From Periweissella fabalis (GTDB taxonomy: Bacteria; Bacillota; Bacilli; Lactobacillales; Lactobacillaceae): a stretch of 64,000 nt of DNA. Positions 17,653 to 27,680 of the stretch are shown here, piece by piece. The position numbers were made by a program, and so were the translations under genes. The notes beneath the pieces are model-generated. The model had not been told where the DNA came from, did no database searches, and worked only from the letters and a program-made list of their open reading frames with translations. Position 1 is the stretch's first letter. Each line of letters begins with the position of its first letter. Location of the stretch: contig NZ_JAAXPN010000001.1 in assembly GCF_012396505.1 (NCBI RefSeq), forward strand, positions 1 to 64,000, in the 5' to 3' direction.

Positions 17653-19923
17653 ATGGCAAAACGGATCTATGAATTAGCTAAGGAATTGAATGTCTCATCT
17701 AAAGACATGGTTAATGCTGCTGAAACTAAAGGTTTTAGCGTCAAAAACCATATGTCAACGATGGGAGCTAATGAAGAACGTTATTTACGCGAATATTTTG
17801 GTAACAAAGGTAATCAAGGAGGCGCCCCTAAAAAGGCGTCAACTAAGCCTGCTAAAGTAAGTGCCACAAATACGAAACCTTCAAAACCTATGCAAAAGTC
17901 AGCTGACCGGCCTGCAAAAGCCGCCTCAAAGCGTAATGTTAATGTGGATAATATGGACACAAAATCAACAAATGAAAACCGCCCAAGTCGCGGAAATAAT
18001 AATAATAGCAACAACAATCGTAGCAATAACCGTGGTGGCCGCAACGATTGGAATAACAATGGTGGGAACAACCGTAACAACCGCCATGGTAAGAAGGGTA
18101 AACGTAGCTTCAATAATAACCATGGCCCAGCTAAGGTATTGCCACAACGTAAAGACCAACCACTTCCAGAAGTATTAGTTTACTCAATTGGAATGAATGT
18201 GCAAGATATTGCGAAGTTAATTCACCGTGATACTGCTGAAATCATTAAGAAGTTATTTATGCTTGGAGTAATGGTTAACCAAAACCAAAGCTTAGATGCA
18301 GAAACTATCGAAATTTTGGCTGCTGATTATGGTATTGCGGCTGAAGAAAAAATCGAAGTTGACGTGGCTGATACTGATAAATTCTTCAAGGAAGCCCAAA
18401 ACAATACTGAAAACTCTACACCACGCCCACCAGTAGTTACCATCATGGGACACGTTGACCACGGTAAAACTACATTGCTTGACTACCTTCGTAACTCACA
18501 CGTTACTGAAGGTGAAGCTGGTGGAATCACACAACACATTGGGGCCTACCAAGTTAAAGCTGATGATCGCATCATTACTTTCCTTGATACTCCTGGACAC
18601 GCGGCCTTTACTGCTATGCGTGCTCGTGGAGCTGATGTGACTGATATTACCATCTTAGTTGTTGCAGCTGATGATGGTGTTATGCCACAAACAATTGAAG
18701 CTATTAATCACGCCAAGGCTGCTAAGACCCCAATTATTGTCGCAGTTAACAAGATTGATAAGCCTGGTGCCAACCCTGAAAACGTAATGAATCAATTAAT
18801 GCAATATGAATTGATTCCAGAAGAATTCGGTGGTGACACAATCTTTGTTAAGATCTCAGCTAAATTTGGTCAAAACGTTGACGAATTACTTGAAATGATT
18901 TTACTTCAATCTGATGTGCTTGAACTTACAGCTAACCCTAAGCAAAATGGGGCTGGTTCAGTTATTGAAGCACGACTTGATAAGGGTCGTGGACCAATTG
19001 CTACATTGCTTGTTCAACAAGGTACATTGCGTGTTGGAGACCCTATTGTTGTGGGTAACACATACGGTCGTGTTCGGACAATGACTAATGATCGTGGTCG
19101 TCGGATTAAAGAAGCTGGTCCATCAACACCAGTTGAAATTACTGGTTTGAATGATGTACCTGATTCAGGTGATTTATTCATCGTCTTTGATGATGAAAAA
19201 ACTGCCCGTGCCGCTGGTGAAGAACGTGCTAAACGTGCTTTATTAGCTAACCGTCACCGTAACAACGTGGTTTCAGTGTCAGACTTGTTTAGCAAGATGG
19301 CTGATAAAGAAATCAAGTCAGTACCAGTTATTATTAAGGCTGACGTGCAAGGTTCTGTTGAAGCCTTGGCTGGATCATTCCGTAAGATTGATGTTGATGG
19401 TGTTAAGGTAGATATCGTCCACACGGCGGTTGGTGCGATTAACGAGTCAGATATCACATTGGCTGAAGCATCAGGTGCGATTATTATTGGATTTAACGTT
19501 CGCCCAACACCACAGGCACGTCAACAAGCTGATAATGAAGAAGTTGATATTCGTCTTCACAATATTATCTATAACGCTATTGATGAAATTGAAGCAGCGA
19601 TGAAGGGTCAACTTGAACCTGAATTTGAAGAAAAAATCATCGGTAACGTTGAAATTCGTGAATTGTTCAAGGTTTCTAAGGTTGGAACAATTGTCGGTGG
19701 TATGGTTATGAGTGGGGTTATTAAACGTGACTCAAGTATCCGCTTAATTCGTGACAGTGTCGTAATTTACGAAGGTACATTAGGATCATTGAAACGCTTT
19801 AAGGATGATGTTAAAGAAGTTAAGAAGGGTTACGACCTTGGATTAACAATTGAAAACTATAACGATGAAAAAGTCGGCGATATTATCGAAGTCTTTGAAA
19901 TGGTTGAAGTACCACGCGATTAA
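17653..19923 (+). CDS. infB: Translation initiation factor IF-2
   Basis: The 756-residue GTPase brings fMet-tRNA to the 30S subunit. The N-terminal IF2-N motif (residues 1-50) is followed by an Asn/Arg/Gly-rich low-complexity linker (about 95-165). The G domain starts with G-H-V-D-H-G-K-T near 265-272, with D-T-P-G-H and N-K-I-D motifs after it, then domains II-IV. The first and last residues match family ends ([15 protein letters not shown]). The AAAAAGGAGAG ribosome site is strong. Confidence 0.97.
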   Translation: MAKRIYELAKELNVSSKDMVNAAETKGFSVKNHMSTMGANEERYLREYFGNKGNQGGAPKKASTKPAKVSATNTKPSKPMQKSADRPAKAASKRNVNVDNMDTKSTNENRPSRGNNNNSNNNRSNNRGGRNDWNNNGGNNRNNRHGKKGKRSFNNNHGPAKVLPQRKDQPLPEVLVYSIGMNVQDIAKLIHRDTAEIIKKLFMLGVMVNQNQSLDAETIEILAADYGIAAEEKIEVDVADTDKFFKEAQNNTENSTPRPPVVTIMGHVDHGKTTLLDYLRNSHVTEGEAGGITQHIGAYQVKADDRIITFLDTPGHAAFTAMRARGADVTDITILVVAADDGVMPQTIEAINHAKAAKTPIIVAVNKIDKPGANPENVMNQLMQYELIPEEFGGDTIFVKISAKFGQNVDELLEMILLQSDVLELTANPKQNGAGSVIEARLDKGRGPIATLLVQQGTLRVGDPIVVGNTYGRVRTMTNDRGRRIKEAGPSTPVEITGLNDVPDSGDLFIVFDDEKTARAAGEERAKRALLANRHRNNVVSVSDLFSKMADKEIKSVPVIIKADVQGSVEALAGSFRKIDVDGVKVDIVHTAVGAINESDITLAEASGAIIIGFNVRPTPQARQQADNEEVDIRLHNIIYNAIDEIEAAMKGQLEPEFEEKIIGNVEIRELFKVSKVGTIVGGMVMSGVIKRDSSIRLIRDSVVIYEGTLGSLKRFKDDVKEVKKGYDLGLTIENYNDEKVGDIIEVFEMVEVPRD

Positions 19924-19970
19924 TTTTAAGCGTAATCACTTTGGATTATTAACAGTAAAGGAGATTGCAT

Positions 19971-20324
19971 ATGCCACAAGGACATTATCGAGTAGGACGT
20001 TTATCACAAGAAGTACAACGCGAAGTAAACGATATTCTTTTAAAGCGTGTCCGTGACCCACGTGTTCAAGACGTGACCGTCACGGGAGTTGAAGTTACTG
20101 GTGACTTGCAACAAGCGACAATTTACTACAGTATCTATTCAGATTTAGCGTCTGATGGGAAGAAAGCTCAGGCTGGGCTTGAAGCTTCAAGTGGGTTAAT
20201 TCGTCGTGAATTAGGTGCTCGTTTGAGTACTTACAAAATTCCAGAATTATTCTTTGAACGCGATAAGTCAGTTCAATATGGTGATCATATTGAAGCATTA
20301 TTGCGAGGCTTAAACAAAGATTAG
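19971..20324 (+). CDS. rbfA: Ribosome-binding factor A
   Basis: The 117-residue cold-shock-linked factor acts in 16S 5' end maturation. It has the family R-V-G-R-L-S-Q-E-V-Q-R-E-V start and the KH-like fold, with V-R-D-P-R-V near 35 and P-E-L-F-F-E-R-D near the end. Of two in-frame starts, the ATG at 19971 is eight bases after AAGGAG and is chosen over the TTG at 19965, which overlaps it. Confidence 0.95.
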   Translation: MPQGHYRVGRLSQEVQREVNDILLKRVRDPRVQDVTVTGVEVTGDLQQATIYYSIYSDLASDGKKAQAGLEASSGLIRRELGARLSTYKIPELFFERDKSVQYGDHIEALLRGLNKD

Positions 20325-20367
20325 TTAAACAGAATGCCATAAGAGGTATTTGGGTAACGAATAAAAT

Positions 20368-20455
20368 AAAAAACGTGCATGAAATTAAACATTTCGTACA
20401 CGTTTTTTTGTGTTTTATACGATTATCTATCTTTTCGAGCACGTTTTGTGGCAAA
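20368..20455 (+). repeat. Dispersed hairpin repeat, copy 3 (with terminator)
   Basis: AAAAAACGTGCATGAAAT (20368-20385) pairs with 20391-20408 with two wobble positions and acts as an intrinsic terminator after rbfA. The following arm contains CTTTTCGAGCACGTTTTGTGGCAAAAT, aligned with the arms after the hairpins at 27.6, 35.4 and 41.4 kb. The truB promoter must lie in or after this arm. Confidence 0.55.
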
Positions 20456-20501
20456 ATACGCTATACTTAATAGCGAATGTTTTAAAAAGTGAGGATAAAT
20501 T

Positions 20502-21413
20502 ATGGATGGAATTATTCCAGTTTACAAAGAACGTGGGATGACGAGCCACGATGTAGTATTTAAATTACGTAAAATTTTACATACTAAGAAAATAGGTCAT
20601 TCAGGAACTTTAGATCCAAATGTTGATGGGGTATTACCAGTCGCAGTTGGGCATGCTACCAAAGCGGTGGAGTATTTAGTTAATTCCGGTAAAATTTACC
20701 GCGGTGCTATTACGTTGGGATTTGCGACCACGACAGAAGATCTCGATGGTGAAGTGATTGCCAGTGCACCAGTAGTAACACCATTTGATGATGCCACAAT
20801 TGATGCAACTTTAGCACAATTAACTGGGGAAATTACGCAAATTCCACCAATGTTTTCAGCTGTTAAAGTCAATGGCCGGAAATTATATGAATATGCGCGG
20901 GCTGGTGAAAGCGTTGAACGTCCAGAGCGGCATGTTACAATTGGCGCGTTTACCCAAATTAAAGCAAGTGAATACGATGCCCAAAAGCAACAACAAACTA
21001 TTTATTTTGAAGTTCATGCATCTAAAGGGACATATGTCCGGACATTAGCGGTTGATTTTGGTAAATTACTTGATTTACCAGCGACAATGACGGACTTAAC
21101 ACGAATTAAATCTGGCGGATTTGATTTAACACAAGCAGTTAAGTTAAGTGAAATTGCTGAAAAAATGGAAGCAGGCACAGTTGAATCAATCATGTTCCCA
21201 ATTGACCGTGCTTTAGGTGATATTCCAGCTGTTGATATGACTGATGCCCATTGGGCCAAAATGAAAAATGGCGCATGGTTTGGGCGCGGTGAGCTCGATG
21301 TACAAGTACCAGTTGTGCGGATGCGCTATCAAGATGATACCAAAGCACTTTATCATTGGGATGATGAGAAATATTTGTATCGCCCATTGAAAATTTTCAA
21401 TAATCAAGATTAA
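20502..21413 (+). CDS. truB: tRNA pseudouridine55 synthase TruB
   Basis: The 303-residue enzyme makes pseudouridine 55 in the T loop of tRNAs. The G-H-S-G-T-L-D-P motif carries the catalytic Asp38. The K-x-S-x-G-T-Y-V-R-T-L block near 170-185 and a C-terminal PUA-like domain (about 240-303) complete the family pattern. Start at ATG behind AGTGAGGA. ribF follows after 21 bases; they form a pair downstream of the rbfA terminator. Confidence 0.95.
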   Translation: MDGIIPVYKERGMTSHDVVFKLRKILHTKKIGHSGTLDPNVDGVLPVAVGHATKAVEYLVNSGKIYRGAITLGFATTTEDLDGEVIASAPVVTPFDDATIDATLAQLTGEITQIPPMFSAVKVNGRKLYEYARAGESVERPERHVTIGAFTQIKASEYDAQKQQQTIYFEVHASKGTYVRTLAVDFGKLLDLPATMTDLTRIKSGGFDLTQAVKLSEIAEKMEAGTVESIMFPIDRALGDIPAVDMTDAHWAKMKNGAWFGRGELDVQVPVVRMRYQDDTKALYHWDDEKYLYRPLKIFNNQD

Positions 21414-21434
21414 GAAAGATAATTAGGTAACAGT

Positions 21435-22376
21435 ATGGAAACTTTTGATTTAAGATATCCATTTACACGACCAGCTGCGGCCCCAAATTCCGTTGTCTTG
21501 GCGATGGGTTTTTTTGATGGTGTTCACTTAGGGCACCAAGCGGTTTTGGCTAAAGCACGTGAATTAGCAACGGCTAAGGGAGTCCCATTAGCGGTGATGA
21601 CTTATGATCATCATCCTCACATTGTCTTTCAAAAATTGCCTAATCAATATCAATATTTAAGTCCTATTAAGCGCCAAAATGAGCTGTTTGCTGCCACAGG
21701 GGTTGATGTGGTCTATCGCGTTAGTTTTACTTCAAAACTCGCTAAATTGAGCCCACAAGCGTTTGTGGATGAAGTGCTAATGACACTCCATCCATTGGCA
21801 GTAGTGGCGGGTTTTGACCATACGTACGGTGGGGACGTCAAAGTTGCAAATATGGAACATTTACCCGAATTTGTTGCGGGCCGATTTGAAGTTGTTAGCG
21901 TGCCCAAAGCAGACTTTCATCACGAGAAAATCGGTTCAAGGACCATTCATGAAGTGTTGGAAGCAGGAAATGTTGATTTAGCAAATGAAATGCTAGGGTA
22001 CACGTACCAAACAACTGGGGTGATTGTTCATGGGGAAGCCCTTGGCCGGACGCTTGGCTTCCCAACGGCAAACGTCTTAACCCCCGCTGATGAAAAAATT
22101 CCTGGCGTGGGGGTTTATGGTGTACGGATTAAAATCGCCGACAAGTGGTATGATGGTGACGCTTCAGTTGGTTATAACCAAACCATAGGTGAAGGACGAC
22201 CTAAGACGCTTGAAATTTTTATTTTTGATTTTCATGAAGAAATTTATGGTGAAAATGTTGAAGTTCAATGGTGTCACTATGTTCGCGGGATGGAAAAGTT
22301 TAACGGACTAGAAGCATTAGTTGATCAATTACATCAAGATGAAGTTGATGTACGAGCGTTTTTTGCTAGTAAGTGA
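21435..22376 (+). CDS. ribF: Bifunctional riboflavin kinase/FAD synthetase
   Basis: The 313-residue enzyme turns riboflavin into FMN and FAD. The adenylyltransferase domain (1 to about 185) opens with M-G-F-F-D-G-V-H-L-G-H-Q and includes Y-D-H-H-P; the kinase domain (about 190-313) has the G-x-x-x-G-R-x-L-G-F-P-T-A-N motif. The tRNA-Tyr promoter begins 39 bases beyond the stop, with no terminator seen between. Confidence 0.95.
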   Translation: METFDLRYPFTRPAAAPNSVVLAMGFFDGVHLGHQAVLAKARELATAKGVPLAVMTYDHHPHIVFQKLPNQYQYLSPIKRQNELFAATGVDVVYRVSFTSKLAKLSPQAFVDEVLMTLHPLAVVAGFDHTYGGDVKVANMEHLPEFVAGRFEVVSVPKADFHHEKIGSRTIHEVLEAGNVDLANEMLGYTYQTTGVIVHGEALGRTLGFPTANVLTPADEKIPGVGVYGVRIKIADKWYDGDASVGYNQTIGEGRPKTLEIFIFDFHEEIYGENVEVQWCHYVRGMEKFNGLEALVDQLHQDEVDVRAFFASK

Positions 22377-22414
22377 AAAAGTTAGCCAAAAACAAAAAAA
22401 GTTACAAAAAACAA

Positions 22415-22443
22415 TTGACGAAAGATGTAATTCTTGATATTAT
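22415..22443 (+). promoter_or_regulatory. Promoter of tRNA-Tyr copy 1
   Basis: TTGACG (22415-22420), 17 bases, TATTAT (22438-22443). The same layout precedes the second tRNA-Tyr at 23980. Confidence 0.8.
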
Positions 22444-22462
22444 ATTATTTGTTGATTGCTTC

Positions 22463-22543
22463 GGGGGAGTAGCGAAGTGGCTAAACGCGGCGGACTGTAA
22501 CTCCGCTCCTTCGGGTTCGGTGGTTCGAATCCACTCTCCCCCA
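22463..22543 (+). tRNA. tRNA-Tyr (GTA), copy 1
   Basis: The 81-base type II tRNA has acceptor strands GGGGGAG and CTCCCCC, discriminator A, anticodon GTA in ACTGTAACT, a variable arm with TTCGGGTT, and the T loop TTCGAAT. CCA is not encoded. A terminator follows at once. Confidence 0.97.
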
Positions 22544-22549
22544 TCCGAT

Positions 22550-22584
22550 AAAAAACCTGCAAATTTATTTGCAGGTTTTTTGTG
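22550..22584 (+). terminator. Terminator of tRNA-Tyr copy 1
   Basis: AAAACCTGCAAAT pairs with ATTTGCAGGTTTT and a T run follows. The hairpin is identical to the one after the second tRNA-Tyr. Confidence 0.9.
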
Positions 22585-22727
22585 CTTTAAAATAAAATTA
22601 ACTGTGTTCTGAAAAATAATGATGATATTTTTTCATTGTTTTATAATCTTTTTGTAATAAAAAGTTGATGTGGAATGAGTAATGAGCGCTATGATGTTAA
22701 TTGAATTTGAGAGAAGGAATTTTTAAG

Positions 22728-23890
22728 ATGCAGTTATTGTTTATATTAATAAAGGTGCGCATGCCGCAATTTGGATTACAGTTATCTCAATCTTGAATTG
22801 GGTACCGATTATCTTAGGAGCGGTAACTGGCGATATGGCGGATCGTACAAGGCATAAGATCAAAACGTTTGCGATGATTCGTTGGGTGCAAACAATTATG
22901 TATGTGATTGTGGCTTTAATTATTCAACAACCAACGATGCTAGTTATTACGGTGATTCTATTTTTGAATGTTTTGTCAGATCTTTTGGGTGGAATTCGTT
23001 CAGGGATTTATAGCCATCTATTGAAGGTTAACTTGGCGAGTGATGAGTTCCAGGAAGCGTCCGAATTTTCTCAAAGTATGAACGTTTTAATTGACCTAAT
23101 TGGTGGGGCGGTTGGCTTGGCATTACTAACGTTAGTGCATAATAATTTTTCCGTTTTTGCAATTTTAAATGCCGTCACGTTTGCTTTATCTGGTTTAGTT
23201 GTATTTTTGGCCCGCAAACATATTAAAGAACCTGCAGTAAATCAGGAGAAGAAGCAACAAAACCAAAAATCATCAAGTTTTATTCGACGTGTGCGCCTAG
23301 GTATCCAAGAATTACGCAAGTTACCTGGAATCAAATCGGTTTTAACTTATTTGATTGTAATCAATGGGTTAGCAGCGTCAACGAATGTATTATTTGTGTT
23401 ATCGTTGCGGCATCATGTTACATTATGGAACCTTGGTTTTAGTCAAATGTTTTTCTTGGTTACATCAGCTTTCTCAATTGCGATGTTTGTGAGTTCATTA
23501 TGGACAACGGATATCTTTAAACGCTTGAATTTAACACATTTATTATTGGTGCATTTGTTAGTTCAAGGGACGATGGCGGTCACGTTTTTAATTGGTAATG
23601 GCGTACTGATTTTAGTTGCCGTTGCGGCGTTAGGATACACATTAGCTAAAATAACACCAAGATTTTATGGTAATTTAATGCGCAATTTGGGAAATGCACA
23701 AATTGGCTTAGTATTAGGATTAATCAATTCGGTTTCATTAACATTACCGGTTGTGATGATTGCTTTTTTTGGCTTCGTTGCGGCAACTGTGGGTCTGCAA
23801 ATTTCGTGGGGCATATATGCGGTATTGACAGTTATGCTATTCATACCGCTAGTTATTTTGCATAAAAATATTAACTCTTTTGAAGTATAA
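22728..23890 (+). pseudogene. Decayed MFS transporter (5' end lost)
   Basis: From about 22730 the frame encodes an MFS efflux-type protein: an A-I-W-I-T-V-I-S-I-L-N-W-V helix, then the loop 2-3 motif G-D-M-A-D-R-T-R-H-K, and roughly 10-11 further hydrophobic segments to residue 365. The usual first 30-40 residues are missing. The only ATG with a ribosome site (GAAGGA, ATG 22728) is in another frame and stops at 22794. The transporter frame itself is closed by TAA at 22724 and offers only a TTG at 22793 without ribosome site, inside what should be a helix. The coding body has no internal stop, so the damage may be recent. Substrate unknown. The two tRNA-Tyr genes flank it. Confidence 0.7.
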
Positions 23891-23979
23891 GTGATTGGAT
23901 AGAGAGAATTGTCCTGATTTAATAATTATCCTTTTGAAACAAAGTCAAAAAGAATTTTAATTTTTTTTTGCAAAAAGTG

Positions 23980-24008
23980 TTGACGAAAGGAGGTGATGTT
24001 GGTAATAT
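23980..24008 (+). promoter_or_regulatory. Promoter of tRNA-Tyr copy 2
   Basis: TTGACG (23980-23985), 17 bases, TAATAT (24003-24008). An AAAGGAGGTGATG stretch in the spacer looks like a ribosome site but no reading frame follows. Confidence 0.8.
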
Positions 24009-24038
24009 ATTATTTATCGATTGATTGTTAAATCTTTC

Positions 24039-24119
24039 GGGGGAATAGCGAAGTGGCTAAACGCGCCGGTCTGTAAAACCGTTCCTTCGGGTTCGTAGGT
24101 TCGAATCCTACTTCCCCCA
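24039..24119 (+). tRNA. tRNA-Tyr (GTA), copy 2
   Basis: The 81-base type II tRNA has acceptor strands GGGGGAA and TTCCCCC, anticodon GTA in TCTGTAAAA and the same variable arm as copy 1. Differences from copy 1 fall in the acceptor, anticodon and T stems and are mostly compensatory, so both should fold. Confidence 0.97.
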
Positions 24120-24124
24120 TCGAA

Positions 24125-24158
24125 TAAAAACCTGCAAATTTATTTGCAGGTTTTTTTT
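24125..24158 (+). terminator. Terminator of tRNA-Tyr copy 2
   Basis: Same AAAACCTGCAAAT hairpin as after copy 1, with a longer run of eight T. Confidence 0.9.
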
Positions 24159-24178
24159 GTATTATCATTGCGAAAATG

Positions 24179-24207
24179 TTGACAAGTTTCGGTTGGCGTA
24201 CGATAAT
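24179..24207 (+). promoter_or_regulatory. Promoter of the glyQS T-box leader
   Basis: TTGACA (24179-24184), 17 bases, GATAAT (24202-24207), just after the tRNA-Tyr terminator. Confidence 0.75.
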
Positions 24208-24213
24208 TATTCA

Positions 24214-24435
24214 ATGAACTTAATATTTTAATAACGATGAGAAAAGAGCGAGTTTTCTTTGATCAAGCCAGCGAATTTGGGATAGTGTGAGCCAGATGTT
24301 GATTAGTTAACTCGGGCACTTTTTTAGTTATTCACAAAAAGCTGTCTAGCATTGATTGATGTTAGGAAGTAGGGTGGAACCGCGTTAATTCAACGTCCCT
24401 ATGTCAATTCTGTTGGCGTAGGGATTTTTTTATTG
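24214..24435 (+). ncRNA. Glycine T-box riboswitch (glyQS leader)
   Basis: The core AGGGTGGAACCGCG is at 24371-24384. The terminator stem pairs CCCTATGTCAA with GTTGGCGTAGGG (about 24397-24425), followed by a T run. In stem I, GCGAGTT pairs with AACTCG, which places GGC (24315-24317) in the specifier loop opposite AGAGC. Uncharged tRNA-Gly would stabilise the antiterminator and switch on glyQS. Confidence 0.92.
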
Positions 24436-24459
24436 TCAAAAACTTAGGAGGAAAGACTG

Positions 24460-25398
24460 ATGGAACATAAATTGTCAATGCAACAAATTATTTTGAAGTT
24501 GCAACAATACTGGGCTGAACAAGGTGCAATGTTGATGCAAGCCTACGATACTGAGAAAGGGGCGGGAACAATGAGTCCTTACACTTTCTTGCGCGCCATC
24601 GGTCCTGAACCATGGAACGCCGCTTACGTGGAACCTTCACGGCGGCCAGCGGATGGTCGATACGGTGATAACCCTAATCGGTTATACCAACACCACCAAT
24701 TCCAAGTGGTTATGAAGCCATCACCTGATAACATTCAAGAATTATACTTGGGTTCATTACGTGAACTTGGTATTGAACCATTAGAACACGATATTCGGTT
24801 CGTTGAAGATAACTGGGAAAACCCTTCAATGGGTGCGGCCGGTGTTGGTTGGGAAGTTTGGTTAGACGGAATGGAAGTTACCCAATTTACGTACTTCCAA
24901 CAAGTGGGGGGGCTTCAAGTTGATTCGGTGACTTCAGAAGTTACTTATGGTCTTGAACGGCTTGCATCATACATTCAAGATGTACCAACTGTTTACGATC
25001 TTGAATGGGCTGATGGGGTTCTTTATGGTGACATCTTCAAAGAACCTGAATTTGAACACTCAAAATACTCATTTGAAGAATCAAACCAAGAAATGCTTTT
25101 GAGCATGTTTGATAATTTTGAAGCCGAAGCTAAGCGCTTGCTTGATTTAGGGCTTGTGCACCCAGCTTACGACTACATTTTAAAATCATCACATACTTTT
25201 AACTTATTGGATGCCCGTGGTAGTGTCTCAGTTACGGAACGCGCTGGTTACTTAAGTCGGATTCGGAACATGGCCCGCGCCGTGGCGAAGGCCTTTGTTG
25301 CTGAACGTAAAAAGCTTGGTTTCCCATTGTTAAAAGATGAAGAATTACGTGCCAAATACTTGGCCGACGATGAAGAAACAAACAAGGAGGCTAAGTAA
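24460..25398 (+). CDS. glyQ: Glycyl-tRNA synthetase alpha subunit
   Basis: The 312-residue catalytic subunit of the bacterial tetrameric GlyRS activates glycine. The [20 protein letters not shown] segment and the R-A-I-G-P-E-P-W-N motif are diagnostic. An AGGAGG site precedes the ATG. It ends two bases before glyS, whose ribosome site lies inside the end of glyQ. Confidence 0.97.
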   Translation: MEHKLSMQQIILKLQQYWAEQGAMLMQAYDTEKGAGTMSPYTFLRAIGPEPWNAAYVEPSRRPADGRYGDNPNRLYQHHQFQVVMKPSPDNIQELYLGSLRELGIEPLEHDIRFVEDNWENPSMGAAGVGWEVWLDGMEVTQFTYFQQVGGLQVDSVTSEVTYGLERLASYIQDVPTVYDLEWADGVLYGDIFKEPEFEHSKYSFEESNQEMLLSMFDNFEAEAKRLLDLGLVHPAYDYILKSSHTFNLLDARGSVSVTERAGYLSRIRNMARAVAKAFVAERKKLGFPLLKDEELRAKYLADDEETNKEAK

Positions 25399-25400
25399 TT

Positions 25401-27485
25401 ATGGCAAACTTTTTATTAGAAATTGGCTTAGAAGAAATTCCGGCCCACGTGGTAACACCAAGTATTGAACAATTGGTTAAGCGGGTGGGTAAATTTCTTG
25501 ATGATAATCGGATTACTTATGGTGAAATTAAACCATTCTCAACTCCTCGTCGGTTAGCTGTGCAAGTGTTAGACATTGCAGCTAATCAACCAGATATTGA
25601 TGAAGAAGCTAAAGGTCCCGCCAAAAAGATTGCATTGGATGCTGAAGGTAACTGGTCAAAAGCCGCTCAAGGCTTTGTTCGTGGCCAAGGGTTGACAACT
25701 GATGACATCACTTTTAAGGAATTAAAAGGGGTTGAATACGTCTATGTTACGAAGCATATTGCGGGTAAGCCGGTTGAAGAAGTTCTTCCTGGTTTAAAAG
25801 ATGTGATTATGGCCATGACGTTCCCAACAACGATGAAGTGGGCCAACAACTCATTTGAATACGTCCGTCCAATCAAGTGGTTAGTAGCGTTGTTAGATAA
25901 CGAATTAATTCCGTTCTCAATTCTTGAAACAAGCGTTGGCCGGACTTCACGTGGTCATCGTTTCTTAGGTCAAGAAGTTGAATTTACAGATGCATTAAGT
26001 TATGAAAAAGCATTAAAAGATCAATTTGTAATTGCTGATGCCAGTGTACGTAAAGCGCTTATTAAAGGCCAAATTGAAGCGATTGCTACTCGCAAAGCTT
26101 GGACCATTGATATCGATGCCGACTTACTTGAAGAAGTAAATAACTTGGTTGAATGGCCAACCGCGTTTGCCGGCTCATTCAAAGAAGAATACTTAGCGGT
26201 CCCAGATGAAGTTTTAATCACTTCAATGAAAGAACACCAACGGTTCTTCTACGTAACTGATGCGGCTGGTAAGTTATTGCCATTCTTTATCGGGGTGCGT
26301 AATGGTAACAGCGAACACATCGATAACGTGATTGCTGGTAACGAAAAAGTATTGACTGCCCGGCTTGAAGATGCCAAATTCTTCTACAACGAAGACCAAA
26401 AGCAAACCATTGCTGATTACATGGGTCGCGTTGAAAAACTTTCATTCCACGATAAAATTGGTTCGGTTGCCCAACACATGCAACGCGTTAAGTTAATTAC
26501 GCAAATCATTGGTAAGCAATTACAAATGTCAGCGACTGAGTTGACACAATTAGCCCGCGCCAGTGAAATTTACAAGTTTGACTTAGTAACCGGCATGGTT
26601 GGTGAATTCTCAGAACTTCAAGGGGTTATGGGTGAAAAATACGCCACAATCTTTGGTGAGGATGCCGCAGTAGCCACAGCCATTCGCGAACACTACATGC
26701 CAATTTCCGCTGAAGGTGATTTACCAGTCTCAACCGTTGGGGCCGTCCTTGCCTTAGCTGATAAATACGATGCGATTCTTTCATTCTTCGCCGCCGGTAT
26801 GATTCCTTCTGGAGCCAATGACCCATATGCGCTTCGTCGTCAAGCCCTTGGATTTGTGCGGATTTTACGTGATAAGCAATGGAAGCTTGATTTAGCAGCG
26901 ATTAACGCCGGTTTGATTGCAAGCCTTGCTAGTGATAACACCGGCTTACCAGCTGCTGTTCAAACGGCTTTAAGCGATGTTAATACTGATGTTGCTTCAT
27001 TTATGGTTGACCGGGTAAAACAATTACTTAACGGTCAAAATACGCGTCACGATATCATTGAAGCGGTGATTAACGGTGACAGCAACGATATCTTAACGAT
27101 GTTTGCGCAAGCCCATGTCTTAGAAGCACATAAAGATGATGCTAACTTCCGTGACTTTGTCGAAGCCTTCACGCGGGCCGTTCGCTTGAACAAGCAAAAC
27201 CCGATTGAAGCACCATACACAGTTGATGCAAGCTTGTTTGATAATGATTCAGAAGGTGTCTTGCACAATGCTGTGGCTGCCCTTGAACCAATTTTGGCAA
27301 CCAGTTCATTAGCTGACAGCTTTGTTGAAGCCCAAAGTCTTGTACCAACCATTGCAACGTACTTTGAAGCAACGATGATTATGAGTGAAGATGCCGCTGT
27401 GCGTCAAAATCGCTTGAATCAAGTTGCTCAAATCGCAGCAATTGCCAACAAGTTTGGTAACTTGACTGATTTGATTGTTAAATAA
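25401..27485 (+). CDS. glyS: Glycyl-tRNA synthetase beta subunit
   Basis: The 694-residue subunit binds tRNA-Gly. It has the family L-E-I-G-x-E-E-I-P-A-H start, the F-x-T-P-R-R-L-A-V block at about 47-55, a central K-E-H-Q-R-F-F segment and a C-terminal anticodon-binding region. The length is normal. The operon ends at a hairpin repeat with a perfect 54-base palindrome. Confidence 0.97.
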   Translation: MANFLLEIGLEEIPAHVVTPSIEQLVKRVGKFLDDNRITYGEIKPFSTPRRLAVQVLDIAANQPDIDEEAKGPAKKIALDAEGNWSKAAQGFVRGQGLTTDDITFKELKGVEYVYVTKHIAGKPVEEVLPGLKDVIMAMTFPTTMKWANNSFEYVRPIKWLVALLDNELIPFSILETSVGRTSRGHRFLGQEVEFTDALSYEKALKDQFVIADASVRKALIKGQIEAIATRKAWTIDIDADLLEEVNNLVEWPTAFAGSFKEEYLAVPDEVLITSMKEHQRFFYVTDAAGKLLPFFIGVRNGNSEHIDNVIAGNEKVLTARLEDAKFFYNEDQKQTIADYMGRVEKLSFHDKIGSVAQHMQRVKLITQIIGKQLQMSATELTQLARASEIYKFDLVTGMVGEFSELQGVMGEKYATIFGEDAAVATAIREHYMPISAEGDLPVSTVGAVLALADKYDAILSFFAAGMIPSGANDPYALRRQALGFVRILRDKQWKLDLAAINAGLIASLASDNTGLPAAVQTALSDVNTDVASFMVDRVKQLLNGQNTRHDIIEAVINGDSNDILTMFAQAHVLEAHKDDANFRDFVEAFTRAVRLNKQNPIEAPYTVDASLFDNDSEGVLHNAVAALEPILATSSLADSFVEAQSLVPTIATYFEATMIMSEDAAVRQNRLNQVAQIAAIANKFGNLTDLIVK

Positions 27486-27525
27486 AACTAAAAAGCACAC
27501 GTGACAGAAGTCGGGCGATGCTAAT

Positions 27526-27642
27526 AAATACGACAGCAGCCTCTCTGAAGAATTCTTCAGAGAGGCTGCTGTCGTATTTTGAATATATCGAGCTTTTGGA
27601 ACATATTTTAGTTGCAAATTATTACTAAAAATAGTTATATCG
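27526..27642 (+). repeat. Dispersed hairpin repeat, copy 4 (54-base perfect palindrome)
   Basis: Bases 27526-27579 are a perfect palindrome centred on GAATTC with no loop. The outer AAATACGACAG is shared with copy 7 at 49.9 kb. The arm to about 27642 carries AAATTATTACTAAAAA (27617-27632), identical to copy 5. It is placed to terminate glyQS and, from the other side, the fumarase-like gene. Confidence 0.75.
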
Positions 27643-27680
27643 TAGCACCTTTTATATAAATTCTATTGCATTTAATCGGC

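Noticed and set aside
22793-23890. Intact MFS transporter starting at TTG 22793
   Set aside because: No ribosome site precedes this TTG, it lies inside a predicted helix, coding similarity continues upstream of it, and the upstream frame is closed by TAA at 22724. A 5'-truncated gene explains this better.
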